A DNA stretch of 16,512 bases from JAYWAM01 sp043782425 (GCA_043782425.1 JAYWAM010000121.1:1-16512); one strand, 5' to 3'; counted from the first letter of the stretch, positions 1 to 7,147 are shown. Notes: a model not told the origin generated them from the letters alone. Translations and numbers: made by a program.

Positions 1-1
1 G

Positions 2-61
2 AACAGGCTCAAGGTGCGCATCGAGGCGGGTGAAAAATATCAATCCAAAAAAGCATCTTAA
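2..61 (+). CDS. C-terminal end of a cut-off gene (unidentified)
   Basis: An open frame enters from the left edge and stops at TAA (59-61), giving 19 residues ending RIEAGEKYQSKKAS. The base composition of the first 30 nt looks coding and the frame is in the direction of the following genes. Another + frame is open to about 180, so the frame choice is uncertain. Too little is present to name a product. About 87 nt separate it from the first binding-protein gene. Confidence 0.35.
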   Translation, partial: NRLKVRIEAGEKYQSKKAS

Positions 62-65
62 GAAT

Positions 66-81
66 TGTGACTTACACCACA
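66..81 (+). promoter_or_regulatory. Candidate CRP/FNR-superfamily binding site
   Basis: TGTGA-N6-CCACA matches the CRP core TGTGA-N6-TCACA at 9 of 10 positions. It lies about 75 nt upstream of the start of the first binding-protein gene, a sensible place for an activator. No convincing -10 box is seen at the right distance (AACAAT near 124-129 is the best guess), so this rests on the half-site match alone. Confidence 0.3.
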
Positions 82-148
82 GAATGCTTAGACAAATTAG
101 GGGAAACTTTGACCTCGATCAAAAACAATACAACCTACTGGAGGCGTT

Positions 149-1003
149 ATGCGAGCTAATCCTTTTTTGTCCGCTTTAATCACTGCCCTGTTCACCCTGA
201 GTAACGGCCCGGCGCTAGCCCAGACCAAAGCTGCGCCGTCGGCCGCGCAACCGTCGCTAACATTCGCGGTTGCCGAAGGCGTGTCAGATACTCTCGACGC
301 CACTGCCCTGCTCAACAAGTACCGCCCCCTTGCCCAAGCGCTAGGCAAAGCCATCGGACGCGACGTGATTGTCGTACCTGTGCGCAGCTTTGAAGCGTTG
401 GAACAAGGCATGAAAAAAGACGAATACGATATCGTCAATGGTCGTCCCAGCGATTACATGGGTCGCGCAGTGCGCGATTACGGCTACTCCTTGGTTGTTA
501 CCGCCAAGCCCGATTATCAATGCGTTTTCCTGGTGGAAAAATCCTCATCGCTAAAGAAAATTGAGGATATAAAAGGCAAGCTAATTAGTGATCCCGGAAA
601 AGGCGCTTTCGTGACGCACTTTTGTAACGCTGAACTGCGCGACCACGGCATTGATGTCAAGAATGAGCAAGTCAAGCATGCTGCGGATCAACCCTCGGTC
701 GGCTGGACGGTGGAAAACAAGCTGGCCGATGTAGGATTTGTGGGGTCTCTTACGAGCATCGCGAAAAACTGGGAAAAAAAGGGTCACCGCATTTTGCACA
801 AGACCGCGCCCCAACCTTTTTTCCCGATTATCGCCTCGAAACGCATACCCGCTGATCAAGTCGCAAAAATGCAAAAAGCGCTCGCCGAACTGAACACAAG
901 TGAAGACGGCAAGAAAGTGCTGTCCTCGATAGGAATTGATGGCTATAACATCGAATCCAAAGAGCGTCTGCTAAACCTGGTCAAATGGCTGGAGAAAACC
1001 TAA
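149..1003 (+). CDS. PhnD-like periplasmic substrate-binding protein, copy 1
   Basis: A 284-residue secreted binding protein of the type associated with phosphate/phosphite/phosphonate ABC transporters. Residues 1-24 form a Sec signal peptide (basic start, hydrophobic core, cleavage after PALA before QT). The mature part begins with the strand LTFAVAEG and keeps family features such as KYRPLAQALGKAIG (57-70) and a hinge segment RSFEALEQGMKKDEYD (79-94). Cys125 and Cys159 are present in all three copies and could form a disulfide. The start is set by TACTGGAGG seven or eight bases upstream. No permease or ATPase gene is in view, so it may serve a distant transporter or a receptor. It is the first of three tandem paralogues, about two-thirds identical by eye. 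The ligand is unknown; the 97-108 segment differs most between copies. Confidence 0.85.
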   Translation: MRANPFLSALITALFTLSNGPALAQTKAAPSAAQPSLTFAVAEGVSDTLDATALLNKYRPLAQALGKAIGRDVIVVPVRSFEALEQGMKKDEYDIVNGRPSDYMGRAVRDYGYSLVVTAKPDYQCVFLVEKSSSLKKIEDIKGKLISDPGKGAFVTHFCNAELRDHGIDVKNEQVKHAADQPSVGWTVENKLADVGFVGSLTSIAKNWEKKGHRILHKTAPQPFFPIIASKRIPADQVAKMQKALAELNTSEDGKKVLSSIGIDGYNIESKERLLNLVKWLEKT

Positions 1004-1118
1004 GGTTTTTCGCGGGTTGCAGTAGTGATGTTTTCCCGTGTGCACGCCTAGAATAGGGGTATTATGAGTTTAGCAACTGTGGAAACCCCTTTTTATTCGT
1101 AACCCCACTGGAGACATT

Positions 1119-1976
1119 ATGCGAATCAATCCGTTATTTTCTGTGTTAGCCGCCGTCTTGCTGGGTCTGGGCATGGGCTCGATTGCAGCTCAAACCAAAG
1201 CTGCGCCTACGGCGGCGCAAGCGCCGCTGACTCTTGCAGTCAGCGAAGGCTCTTCGGGAGACAATCTCGACCCTATGTCCCTGGTCAACAAATACCGGCC
1301 CCTCGCCGAGACGCTGGGCAAAGCCATAGGACGCGACATTATTGTCACCCCGGTACGCAGTTTCGAATCCCTGGAACAAGGCATGAAGAAGGATGATTAC
1401 GATTTTGCCATGGCGCGCCCCGGCGATTACATCGGGCGCGGGGTACGCGATTACGGCTATTCCCTGATCGCCACCGCCAAGCCCGATGGGCAGTGCTTTT
1501 TTTTGGTGGATAAGTCATCATCACTCAAAAAAATTGAAGATATAAAAGGCAAGCAAATCGCTGCTCCGCCTAAGATCTCCTACATGTTCGTCCTCTGTAA
1601 CGCTGAGTTGCGTGACCGCGGCATAGATGTCAAAAAAGAACAGATTAAATATGTTGCCGACCAAAACATGGTGAGCTGGACCGTGGAAAACAAGATGGCC
1701 GATGTCGGCCTCATGGCGTCTTACAATAACATTGCAAAAACTTGGGAAAAAAATGGCAACCGCATTTTGCACAAGTCGGCGCCGCAACCCTATTTTCCGC
1801 TAGCCGCCTCAAAACGTATTACGCCTGACCAAGTCACCAAAATGCAAAAAGTGCTCGCCGACCTGGGTGCAAGCGAAGACGGCAAGAAAATTCTTGCCTC
1901 AATAGGTATCCAGGGATACAACATCGAGTCAAAAGAGCGCCTGCTAAACCTGCTCAAGTGGTTGGAGAAATCCTAA
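1119..1976 (+). CDS. PhnD-like periplasmic substrate-binding protein, copy 2
   Basis: A 285-residue paralogue of the preceding gene. The signal peptide ends near GSIAA before QTKAAP. It keeps NKYRPLAETLGKAIGRD, the QC and LC cysteines, and the C-terminal GYNIESKERLLNLLKWLEK block shared by all copies. It is the most divergent copy around the presumed ligand cleft: MARPGDYIGR replaces NGRPSDYMGR of copy 1, and PPKISYMFVLC replaces PGKGAFVTHFC. This suggests a different or lost ligand preference. The start has CCACTGGAG upstream, homologous to the other copies. The 115-nt spacer before it and the 136-nt spacer after it resemble each other after the stop codons, so the duplicated unit included the 3' flank. 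A run of eight T (1497-1504) lies in frame and does not break the gene. Confidence 0.85.
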   Translation: MRINPLFSVLAAVLLGLGMGSIAAQTKAAPTAAQAPLTLAVSEGSSGDNLDPMSLVNKYRPLAETLGKAIGRDIIVTPVRSFESLEQGMKKDDYDFAMARPGDYIGRGVRDYGYSLIATAKPDGQCFFLVDKSSSLKKIEDIKGKQIAAPPKISYMFVLCNAELRDRGIDVKKEQIKYVADQNMVSWTVENKMADVGLMASYNNIAKTWEKNGNRILHKSAPQPYFPLAASKRITPDQVTKMQKVLADLGASEDGKKILASIGIQGYNIESKERLLNLLKWLEKS

Positions 1977-2112
1977 AGGTTTTCGCAGTGCGCGATGGCG
2001 TAGTTTTTCGTTGCACATGTCTGGAATCTGAGTTTTTAGGTCTATAGCAGCATTGCTACCTATGATCCCTTTTACTGTATCGCGTGGATACTCAAACCTA
2101 CTGGAGGCCGTT

Positions 2113-2985
2113 ATGCGAATCAATCCGCTTTGTTCCGTCTTTACTGCAACACTACTGGCCTTAAGTATCAATACAGTTGTAGCCCAGGCCCAAACTGCAC
2201 CTAAAGCCCAACCCAATACCCCAACAAAAAACCAGCCACTTTCTATCGCTGTGCACGAGGGCGTATCAGGCAACCTCGATCCCCTGACCATGGTTAACAA
2301 ATACCGGCCACTCGCCGAGGCGCTGGGCAAAGCCATCGGCCAGCAGGTCATTGTCACTCCAACGCGTAGCTTCGAAGCGCTGGTGCAGGGCATGAAGAAA
2401 GATGAATTTGATATGGTCGTTGCGACTTCAGCCGATTATCCAGCTCGCGGAATACGCGACTACGGCTACTCTCTCGTCGCCACCGCCAAGCCCGATTCGC
2501 AATGCGTATTTTTGGTGGAAAAGTCATCTTCGCTTAAGAAAATTGAAGATGTTAAAGGCAAGCAAATTGTTACGCCTGGGAAACTTGCCTACATGACACA
2601 CTTCTGTGGCGCTGAATTGCGCGACCATGGCATCGATATCAACAGGGAACAGGTCAAACACGCCAAAGATCAAGCGGCAGTCGGCTGGACAGTAGAGAAT
2701 AAGCTGGCCGATGTCGGCTTCGTAGCGTCTTTCACAAATGTTGCAAAAAACTGGGAAAAAAATGGTCACCGCATATTGCATAAAACTTCGCCCCAGCCCT
2801 TTTTTGCAGTTATCGCGTCGAAACGTATCTCTCAAGATCAAGTCGCAAAAATGCAAAAGGTGCTCGTCGAACTGGGTAGTACAGAAGATGGAAAAAAGGT
2901 GCTATCCGCCTTGGGCATAGATGGCTACAACATCGAGTCGAAAGAACGCCTGCTAAACCTGCTCAAGTGGCTGGAGAAAGCGTAG
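2113..2985 (+). CDS. PhnD-like periplasmic substrate-binding protein, copy 3
   Basis: A 290-residue third paralogue. I start it at 2113 rather than the in-frame ATG at 2053: only from 2113 does the protein begin with the MRINP signal peptide shared with copy 2, and CTACTGGAGG sits directly upstream as in copy 1. The signal peptide ends near NTVVA before QAQ. The linker after it is longer and Pro/Gln-rich (PKAQPNTPTKNQP). The core is closest to copy 1, with THFC, GWTVENKLADVGF and QPFF retained. The cleft segment reads VATSADYPAR, different from both neighbours. The stop codon is embedded in the left arm of the hairpin repeat that separates it from the convergent cheB. The family assignment is firm; the ligand is unknown. 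Confidence 0.85.
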   Translation: MRINPLCSVFTATLLALSINTVVAQAQTAPKAQPNTPTKNQPLSIAVHEGVSGNLDPLTMVNKYRPLAEALGKAIGQQVIVTPTRSFEALVQGMKKDEFDMVVATSADYPARGIRDYGYSLVATAKPDSQCVFLVEKSSSLKKIEDVKGKQIVTPGKLAYMTHFCGAELRDHGIDINREQVKHAKDQAAVGWTVENKLADVGFVASFTNVAKNWEKNGHRILHKTSPQPFFAVIASKRISQDQVAKMQKVLVELGSTEDGKKVLSALGIDGYNIESKERLLNLLKWLEKA

Positions 2986-3062
2986 GATGGGTTGAGCGCA
3001 GCGATACCCATCAATAACATTGAGACCGGGGAAATCGCTTGATGGCTTTCACCATCCTACGC
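2980..3062. repeat. GTAGG-type interspersed hairpin repeat between convergent genes
   Basis: The outer arms GCGTAGGATGG (2980-2990) and CCATCCTACGC (3052-3062) are perfect inverted copies. Inside lie GATGGGT/ACCCATC (2986-2992 with 3006-3012) and CCATCAA/TTGATGG (3008-3014 with 3039-3045), so alternative hairpins are possible. It contains the stop codon of the third binding-protein gene and ends 8 nt before the end of cheB. It may act as a bidirectional transcription barrier, although no U-tract follows. The sequence style matches short repeats widely dispersed in proteobacterial genomes. Confidence 0.6.
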
Positions 3063-3070
3063 GGGTTCCG

Positions 3071-4135
3071 TCAGCAGATTTCCCTGGAGATTTCACTTAG
3101 CGGCAGCACCTTTTCGGCGCCGCCCAGCTTGATGGCTTCCTTGGGCATGCCGAACACGATACAGCTCTCCTCGTCCTGCGCCACGGTGCGCGCGCCAGCT
3201 TCACGCATTTCGCGCAGGCCGATTGCGCCATCGGCTCCCATTCCAGTCATGATGATGCCGAGCGCATTCTTGCCGGCATGCTTGGCCACGGAGTGAAACA
3301 GCACATCCACCGAGGGACGATGGTGGCTGACGAGCGGGCCATCTTGCACCACCACGTGATACTGCGCGCCGCTGCGTTTTAACAGCATATGTCTGCCGCC
3401 CGGTGCGATAAGCGCACGACCGGGTATGACTCGGTCGCCGCTATGCGCCTCTTTTACTTCAATGCGGCAAATGTGGTTCAGCCGCGCCGCGAATGCAGTG
3501 GTAAATTTTTCCGGCATATGCTGCACCACCACAATGCCGGAGCACACGTGCGGCAGCGCCGCCAGCACCAACTCCAGCGCCTGGGTGCCGCCAGTCGAAG
3601 TGCCAATGGCGACCACGCGATCAGTGGTCGCGGCCATTGCTTCGTCCGGCGCAATTTGCACCCCGTCAGACTTCACCGGCTCGGCACGAACATCGTCCAC
3701 ACCGCGCAACAGGTTTTTAACGTTGGCTTGCGCCGCCGCCAAGACAACAGAAACCAGATCTGTTGAGGCATCGAGCAAAAAATCCTTGACGCCGATCTTG
3801 GGTTTGGTGACTACCGCTACCGCTCCGGCGGCGAGCGCCTGCATGGCGGTTTCCGTGCCTTTTGCGGTGAGAGTCGAGCAAATCACCACCGGCGTAGGCC
3901 GCTCGGCCATGATTTTTTTGAGGAAAGTAATGCCGTCCATGCGCGGCATTTCAACATCAAGCACAATCACGTCAGGCCAATGCATGTGCATGCGTTTCAT
4001 GGCGAAAATCGGATCGGCGACAGCGGCAATGACGTTGATCGAACGCTCCTTTGACAACACAGCGCTTATCACCTGGCGCACCACCGCCGAGTCGTCGACA
4101 ACCAGTACATTTATGCTTAGTGCTGTGGGGTTCAT
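3071..4135 (-). CDS. cheB: Chemotaxis response regulator, protein-glutamate methylesterase/deamidase CheB
   Basis: CheB removes methyl groups from receptor glutamates and is activated by phosphoryl transfer from CheA, giving adaptation. Residues about 8-125 are a receiver domain with acidic pair D14/D15, phosphoacceptor D60 (LDVEMPRMDG) and K111. After a linker, residues about 170-350 are the esterase domain with the triad S180 (GTSTGG), H206 (VVQHMP) and D302 (MTGMGADG). The 354-residue length is typical. It is the last gene of the chemotaxis cluster, 121 nt after cheD, with a hairpin repeat in the gap. The ATG at 4133-4135 has no obvious Shine-Dalgarno sequence (upstream reads AAATTGAA), unlike most genes here, so it may be weakly translated. 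Confidence 0.97.
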   Translation of the reverse strand: MNPTALSINVLVVDDSAVVRQVISAVLSKERSINVIAAVADPIFAMKRMHMHWPDVIVLDVEMPRMDGITFLKKIMAERPTPVVICSTLTAKGTETAMQALAAGAVAVVTKPKIGVKDFLLDASTDLVSVVLAAAQANVKNLLRGVDDVRAEPVKSDGVQIAPDEAMAATTDRVVAIGTSTGGTQALELVLAALPHVCSGIVVVQHMPEKFTTAFAARLNHICRIEVKEAHSGDRVIPGRALIAPGGRHMLLKRSGAQYHVVVQDGPLVSHHRPSVDVLFHSVAKHAGKNALGIIMTGMGADGAIGLREMREAGARTVAQDEESCIVFGMPKEAIKLGGAEKVLPLSEISREIC

Positions 4136-4168
4136 TTCAATTTAAATCCAAATCAAAAAGGTTGTGGA

Positions 4169-4244
4169 AGGGGTGCTGGAAATTGAGTAACTCTCAATTG
4201 CCGCCACCCCTCACCCTGGCCCTCTCCCCGAAACGGGGAGAGGG
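4169..4244. repeat. Hairpin repeat in the cheD-cheB spacer (CCCTCTCCCC type)
   Basis: Two adjacent structures fill the spacer. The first pairs AGGGGTG (4169-4175) with CACCCCT (4205-4211) and, within it, AATTGAG with CTCAATT (4181-4187, 4193-4199). The second is a perfect 11-bp stem CCCTCTCCCCG / CGGGGAGAGGG with loop AAA (4220-4244). The second unit resembles a GC-rich repeat commonly found between proteobacterial genes. In the direction of cheD-cheB transcription no U-run follows, so it is not a classical terminator, but it could reduce or process the transcript ahead of cheB. Confidence 0.6.
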
Positions 4245-4256
4245 AATACTATTTTT

Positions 4257-4772
4257 TCAGGCATCGGCATGAGCCGCGCTCAGCTTTGCTTTGCGCACCC
4301 ACACGTCGCCGCTCCACAAATCAAGAATGACGTTGCGGTGGCCGCTGCCGCCCAGGTCTTGCGCTGCGAGCTTAAAGCCAAATTGCGTAATCACAGCGCG
4401 CCCGAAATCGACGTTGCGCTCTGATATATCGGTATGACGATGCGCTTTAACGCTTTGCGCAAACATGCGCCCGCCGCCGAACAGCTTGACTTGATAGTCT
4501 GTCGAGCGCGTGCGCGAAAGATGAATCTCACGCAAAAACATTTGCATTGCATCTGCCGCGTAGCGTCCGTCGAGCGCCTCGTCGTCTGCGTTTTTTCTGC
4601 GCATGCGCTGCGGCAGCATGTAATGGCACATGCCGCCGATGTGCAGCGTCGGATGCCATAGCGTGATGGCGACGCACGAGCCAAGCAGCGTGCGAATACG
4701 CGTTTTTTCATCTCCAAAATAGAATTCCCCAGGTTGAAGGAATATCTCCAGAACATCTTCCGGAGCTTTCAT
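4257..4772 (-). CDS. cheD: Chemoreceptor glutamine deamidase CheD
   Basis: CheD deamidates specific receptor glutamines and in some bacteria also binds CheC or CheY-P. This 171-residue protein has the expected family length. The catalytic Cys33 lies in LLGSCVAI and His50 in GGMCHYMLP, spaced 17 residues apart as in characterised CheD proteins; a Thr (T28) lies just before the cysteine. The conserved FGGGRMF block (about 98-104) and the RNV motif (about 118-120) are also present. Its ATG overlaps the cheR stop codon (ATGA), implying translational coupling with cheR. No CheC is encoded in view. Confidence 0.96.
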   Translation of the reverse strand: MKAPEDVLEIFLQPGEFYFGDEKTRIRTLLGSCVAITLWHPTLHIGGMCHYMLPQRMRRKNADDEALDGRYAADAMQMFLREIHLSRTRSTDYQVKLFGGGRMFAQSVKAHRHTDISERNVDFGRAVITQFGFKLAAQDLGGSGHRNVILDLWSGDVWVRKAKLSAAHADA

Positions 4773-5644
4773 GCCTCAGGGCTCTGGTAAACGGAAGCGA
4801 CGACAGACTTTAGCGTGCTGCTCACGCCATGCAAGCTCTCCGAATGACCAATATACAAATGACCGCCGGGCTGTAGGTGCGTGAGGATACGCGCCACGAC
4901 GTTGCGTTTGGTTTCCTGGTTGAAGTAGATCATCACGTTACGCATGAATATCGCGTCGAACAGACCGATGCGCGGCAACGTATCGTTCAAATTGATGTGC
5001 ATAAACTGTACGCGCGCGCGAATTTTCGGCTCGATGACAAAGGTGCCATGTTGCGCGCCTATGCCCTTGAGGCAACAAGTGCGCAGATGCGCCTCGGGAA
5101 TGCTTGCGGCGCGTTCAATGGCATAGTGGCCGCTCCTGGCGCGCTCAAGCACGCGCTCGCTGACATCCGAGGCAAGCACTTCCCACGGCCTGTCTCCCAG
5201 CGCCGCAGCGAGCGTCATAGCGATGCTGTAGGGCTCCTCGCCAGTCGAGGCGGCCGCGCTCCACACGCGTAGCGCTTGCCCCGTTCTGGGGGCTGACAGA
5301 ATCTGCCGGCCGAGAAAATCGAAATGTTTCGGTTCGCGGAAAAAATGTGTCTCGTGGGTGCTGAGCAAATCAACGGCAATGCGCGCCTCGCCCGGGTTGC
5401 TGCCGCCGGTGAGCAAATGAAAATAATCGTCATAGCTTGTAAGCTGATAGTGGCGCAAGCGTGACGCCAGCCGCCCCATCACCAAGGCATGCTTGTGTTC
5501 GGACAGGGTGATGCCCGCAGTTTGGTGGATCCAGGTTTGAAAACGCTTGAACTCTGCGTTGCTGATTGTCGTGCCAGCCACGCCGCTTCTCGCCACTACA
5601 GGCATGGAAGGCGGGGTGGCTACAGGTTGCTTGGTACGAACCAT
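4769..5644 (-). CDS. cheR: Chemotaxis protein methyltransferase CheR
   Basis: CheR methylates receptor glutamates using S-adenosylmethionine. Residues 1-27 are a Pro/Val-rich, probably disordered extension. Residues about 28-95 are the helical N-domain. The catalytic domain shows THETHFFRE (96-104), the SAM-binding VWSAAASTGEEPYS (127-140), D160 after the second strand, RNVMIYF (235-241) and GHSES (266-270). The 291-residue length is typical. It is followed by cheD with a 4-nt overlap and preceded by vapC and a short ORF. The ATG at 5644 is the first in frame after the upstream region and its start overlaps the 35-codon ORF, so the start is reasonable but not certain. The likely docking partner is the C-terminal pentapeptide of the MCP encoded at 7148-8794. 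Confidence 0.96.
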   Translation of the reverse strand: MVRTKQPVATPPSMPVVARSGVAGTTISNAEFKRFQTWIHQTAGITLSEHKHALVMGRLASRLRHYQLTSYDDYFHLLTGGSNPGEARIAVDLLSTHETHFFREPKHFDFLGRQILSAPRTGQALRVWSAAASTGEEPYSIAMTLAAALGDRPWEVLASDVSERVLERARSGHYAIERAASIPEAHLRTCCLKGIGAQHGTFVIEPKIRARVQFMHINLNDTLPRIGLFDAIFMRNVMIYFNQETKRNVVARILTHLQPGGHLYIGHSESLHGVSSTLKSVVASVYQSPEA

Positions 5645-5727
5645 GTGCTCATCTCGGTTAAAGGCTCTCTGGAGTCAAGGCTATCGTAAAGTTTTTGCCA
5701 TTCTTCATCTGTGATCGTGGTCAGCAT
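5620..5727 (-). CDS. Possible 35-residue ORF upstream of and overlapping cheR
   Basis: A short open frame starts at ATG 5727 after AAGGG with about six bases of spacing. It encodes a hydrophilic, acidic peptide (begins MLTTITDEEWQKLYDS) and stops at TAG 5620, 25 nt inside cheR in a different frame. The amino-acid composition looks like real protein rather than a shadow frame. It begins 28 nt after the vapC stop. It could be a small protein, a coupling leader for cheR, or the frameshifted remnant of an older cheR or other N-terminus. I recognise no family. Confidence 0.35.
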   Translation of the reverse strand: MLTTITDEEWQKLYDSLDSREPLTEMSTWFVPSNL

Positions 5728-5755
5728 ATGAGCCCTTAATCTTCCGTTGACGACA

Positions 5756-6157
5756 CTACGCCCAGTTCTCCAAGATCAGGGGAGCTTCAATTCGCTCGTA
5801 ATGCCGGTGGTTGTTGGTGACCAGTACCGCGCCGGCCGACAGGGCATGGGCGGCGATCATCATGTCCAACTCGCCAATCGGTTGTCCCGTCCTGACGAGC
5901 TGGTGGCGGATGTCGGCGTACCAGTCCGCTGCTTCGACGTCCCACGGCAGGATGCGAACAATTTTGAGGAACTGTCGCACTGCCAGGTGCAGACGGTGAT
6001 CAACTGGCAATTGCTTCAGTCCATATTGCAGCTCCGCCCTCGTCACCACGGAAATGCAAACCATCGACGGCACAAGGGCCGCCAGCCTGGCTTCTATCGC
6101 AAGCGACTTTCCCTTGATGAGGTAACTGGACGTGTCGGTATCCAGCATGTGTAACAT
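5756..6157 (-). CDS. vapC: VapC-type PIN-domain RNase toxin
   Basis: A 133-residue toxin of a type II toxin-antitoxin pair; VapC proteins are Mg-dependent RNases that cut tRNA or rRNA and halt translation. The PIN acidic residues are visible: D6 (MLDTDTSS), E42 (TRAELQYG) and D98 (IGELDMMIAAHA). The family's VLVTNNHRHYERI block (111-123) and the C-terminal LENW follow. The gene starts 2 nt after the vapB stop, the usual coupled layout, and no motif residue is missing, so it is probably active. It sits in the same orientation inside the chemotaxis cluster between cheW and cheR, which is not a normal place for it and suggests insertion by transfer. Confidence 0.93.
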   Translation of the reverse strand: MLHMLDTDTSSYLIKGKSLAIEARLAALVPSMVCISVVTRAELQYGLKQLPVDHRLHLAVRQFLKIVRILPWDVEAADWYADIRHQLVRTGQPIGELDMMIAAHALSAGAVLVTNNHRHYERIEAPLILENWA

Positions 6158-6159
6158 GG

Positions 6160-6453
6160 CTAACGGTTTGCCTTGTTATGCGCGGGAACGTCGTCATTAA
6201 AGACGCCGCGCTCCGTCGATAACACATTGAGCGGGCGCTCGGCCATAAAGTCGGCAGGCGCCTCGACTGAATGCAGCAGTTCGAAGAAATCATTCCAGGC
6301 TTTGGCGCCAGGCCGGTTCGACAGCAGCACATCGCCGGTCGCATCGTCACGCGTGACAAATACCTCGTCGCCTTCGAAGCGAAATCCCGCCGGAAGACGG
6401 ACGGCCTGACTGGCCCCGTTTTTAAATAACTTGGCAACACGTGTCTCGACCAT
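6160..6453 (-). CDS. vapB: VapB antitoxin with AbrB/MazE-type DNA-binding fold
   Basis: A 97-residue antitoxin that should neutralise the adjacent VapC and repress its own promoter. The N-terminal part MVETRVAKLFKNGASQAVRLP is the swapped-hairpin AbrB/SpoVT motif. The C-terminal half (ERPLNVLSTERGVFNDDVP) is the probable toxin-binding tail. Two adjacent ATGs exist (6456 and 6453). AAGGAG lies 4 nt before the first and 7 nt before the second, so I prefer 6453; the alternative adds a single Met. A promoter and palindromic AT-rich sequences lie immediately upstream. Confidence 0.92.
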   Translation of the reverse strand: MVETRVAKLFKNGASQAVRLPAGFRFEGDEVFVTRDDATGDVLLSNRPGAKAWNDFFELLHSVEAPADFMAERPLNVLSTERGVFNDDVPAHNKANR

Positions 6454-6476
6454 CATGATTCTCCTTGTAGAAAGTT

Positions 6477-6520
6477 AGCAATATATGCTTCAGTATATAC
6501 ACTTCGCAAAAGACGGTCAC
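6477..6520 (-). promoter_or_regulatory. Probable vapBC promoter with palindromic operator
   Basis: On the minus strand, GTGACC (6515-6520) and TATACT (6492-6497) are separated by 17 nt, a fair sigma-70 promoter. The -10 box overlaps the perfect palindrome GTATATAC (6493-6500). A second AT-rich imperfect palindrome, AGCATATATTGCT on the same strand (6477-6489), follows close to the expected start of transcription. Paired palindromes over the promoter are the usual autoregulatory operator design of VapBC systems. This promoter could also drive cheR-cheD-cheB. Confidence 0.55.
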
Positions 6521-6562
6521 TACTCCCGGCTGTTGCCTTGATTGAGCATTATTTGCTTCGCT

Positions 6563-7138
6563 TCAGCTTAGCCTTTCGTTCTGCCCCGGGCCGGGCAGAA
6601 CAGGTGCTTGCGCCGCGACACTCTCGCCCAGAATGGAAAGTTCTTCCATGGAAAGCACATGATCGATATCGAGAATAATCACAAACTTTTCGCCGATCTT
6701 GCCCATGCCGCCGATAAAATCGCTTCTCAACTTTGCGCCAAACGACGGCGGCGGCTCAACATCCGCGTCGGCAATATCCAGCACCGCGCTCACCGCATCG
6801 ACCACCACGCCGATGTCATGTTGCTGTTCGCCCTCTTGAATTTCCAGGATCACAATACAAGTGCGACGCGACACCTCGCTTTTCGGACGCCCAAAGCGCA
6901 CCGGCAAATCGATCACCGGCACCACGCGCCCGCGCAGATTGATAATGCCGCGAACGTAGGAAGGCATCATCGGCACCGTCGTCGGTGAGCGATATTCAAT
7001 AATTTCCTTGATGGCGGCAATGGTAATGGCGAATACTTCGTTCGCCACCGTGAACGTGAGGTACTGCTGGCTGTGCAATGTCGCCTCTTCAACCGTTGCA
7101 GCAATGGAGCGCTTGCCCGCGCGAATCAATGCACCCAT
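6563..7138 (-). CDS. cheW: Chemotaxis coupling protein CheW
   Basis: CheW links receptors to the CheA kinase in the membrane-associated array. The 191-residue protein has one CheW domain from about residue 24 to 168, with the core GIINLRGRVVPVIDLPVRFG (64-83) and DAVSAVLDI (114-122). Residues 1-23 and the Pro/Gly-rich tail after 170 are short additions. The ATG at 7138 follows AGGAG with six bases of spacing, and that Shine-Dalgarno sequence overlaps the stop codon of the upstream mcp (TAGGAG), so the two are translated together. Downstream, 100 nt lead into the vapBC promoter. Confidence 0.96.
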   Translation of the reverse strand: MGALIRAGKRSIAATVEEATLHSQQYLTFTVANEVFAITIAAIKEIIEYRSPTTVPMMPSYVRGIINLRGRVVPVIDLPVRFGRPKSEVSRRTCIVILEIQEGEQQHDIGVVVDAVSAVLDIADADVEPPPSFGAKLRSDFIGGMGKIGEKFVIILDIDHVLSMEELSILGESVAAQAPVLPGPGQNERLS

Positions 7139-7147
7139 GGCCGTCTC

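Noticed and set aside
1055..1095. Terminator between binding-protein copies 1 and 2 (AGGGGT...ACCCCT then T-run)
   Set aside because: The stem is only 6 bp with a 24-nt loop, too weak to claim.
1497..1504. Run of eight T in copy 2 as a phase-variation tract
   Set aside because: The tract encodes Phe-Phe at a conserved position and is short; the other copies have no equivalent run, and there is no sign of on/off switching.
4220..4244. Rho-independent terminator after cheD
   Set aside because: The stem is perfect, but in the direction of cheD transcription it is followed by GC-rich sequence, not a U-run. The T-run at 4252-4257 is on the other strand's downstream side and no plus-strand gene ends there.
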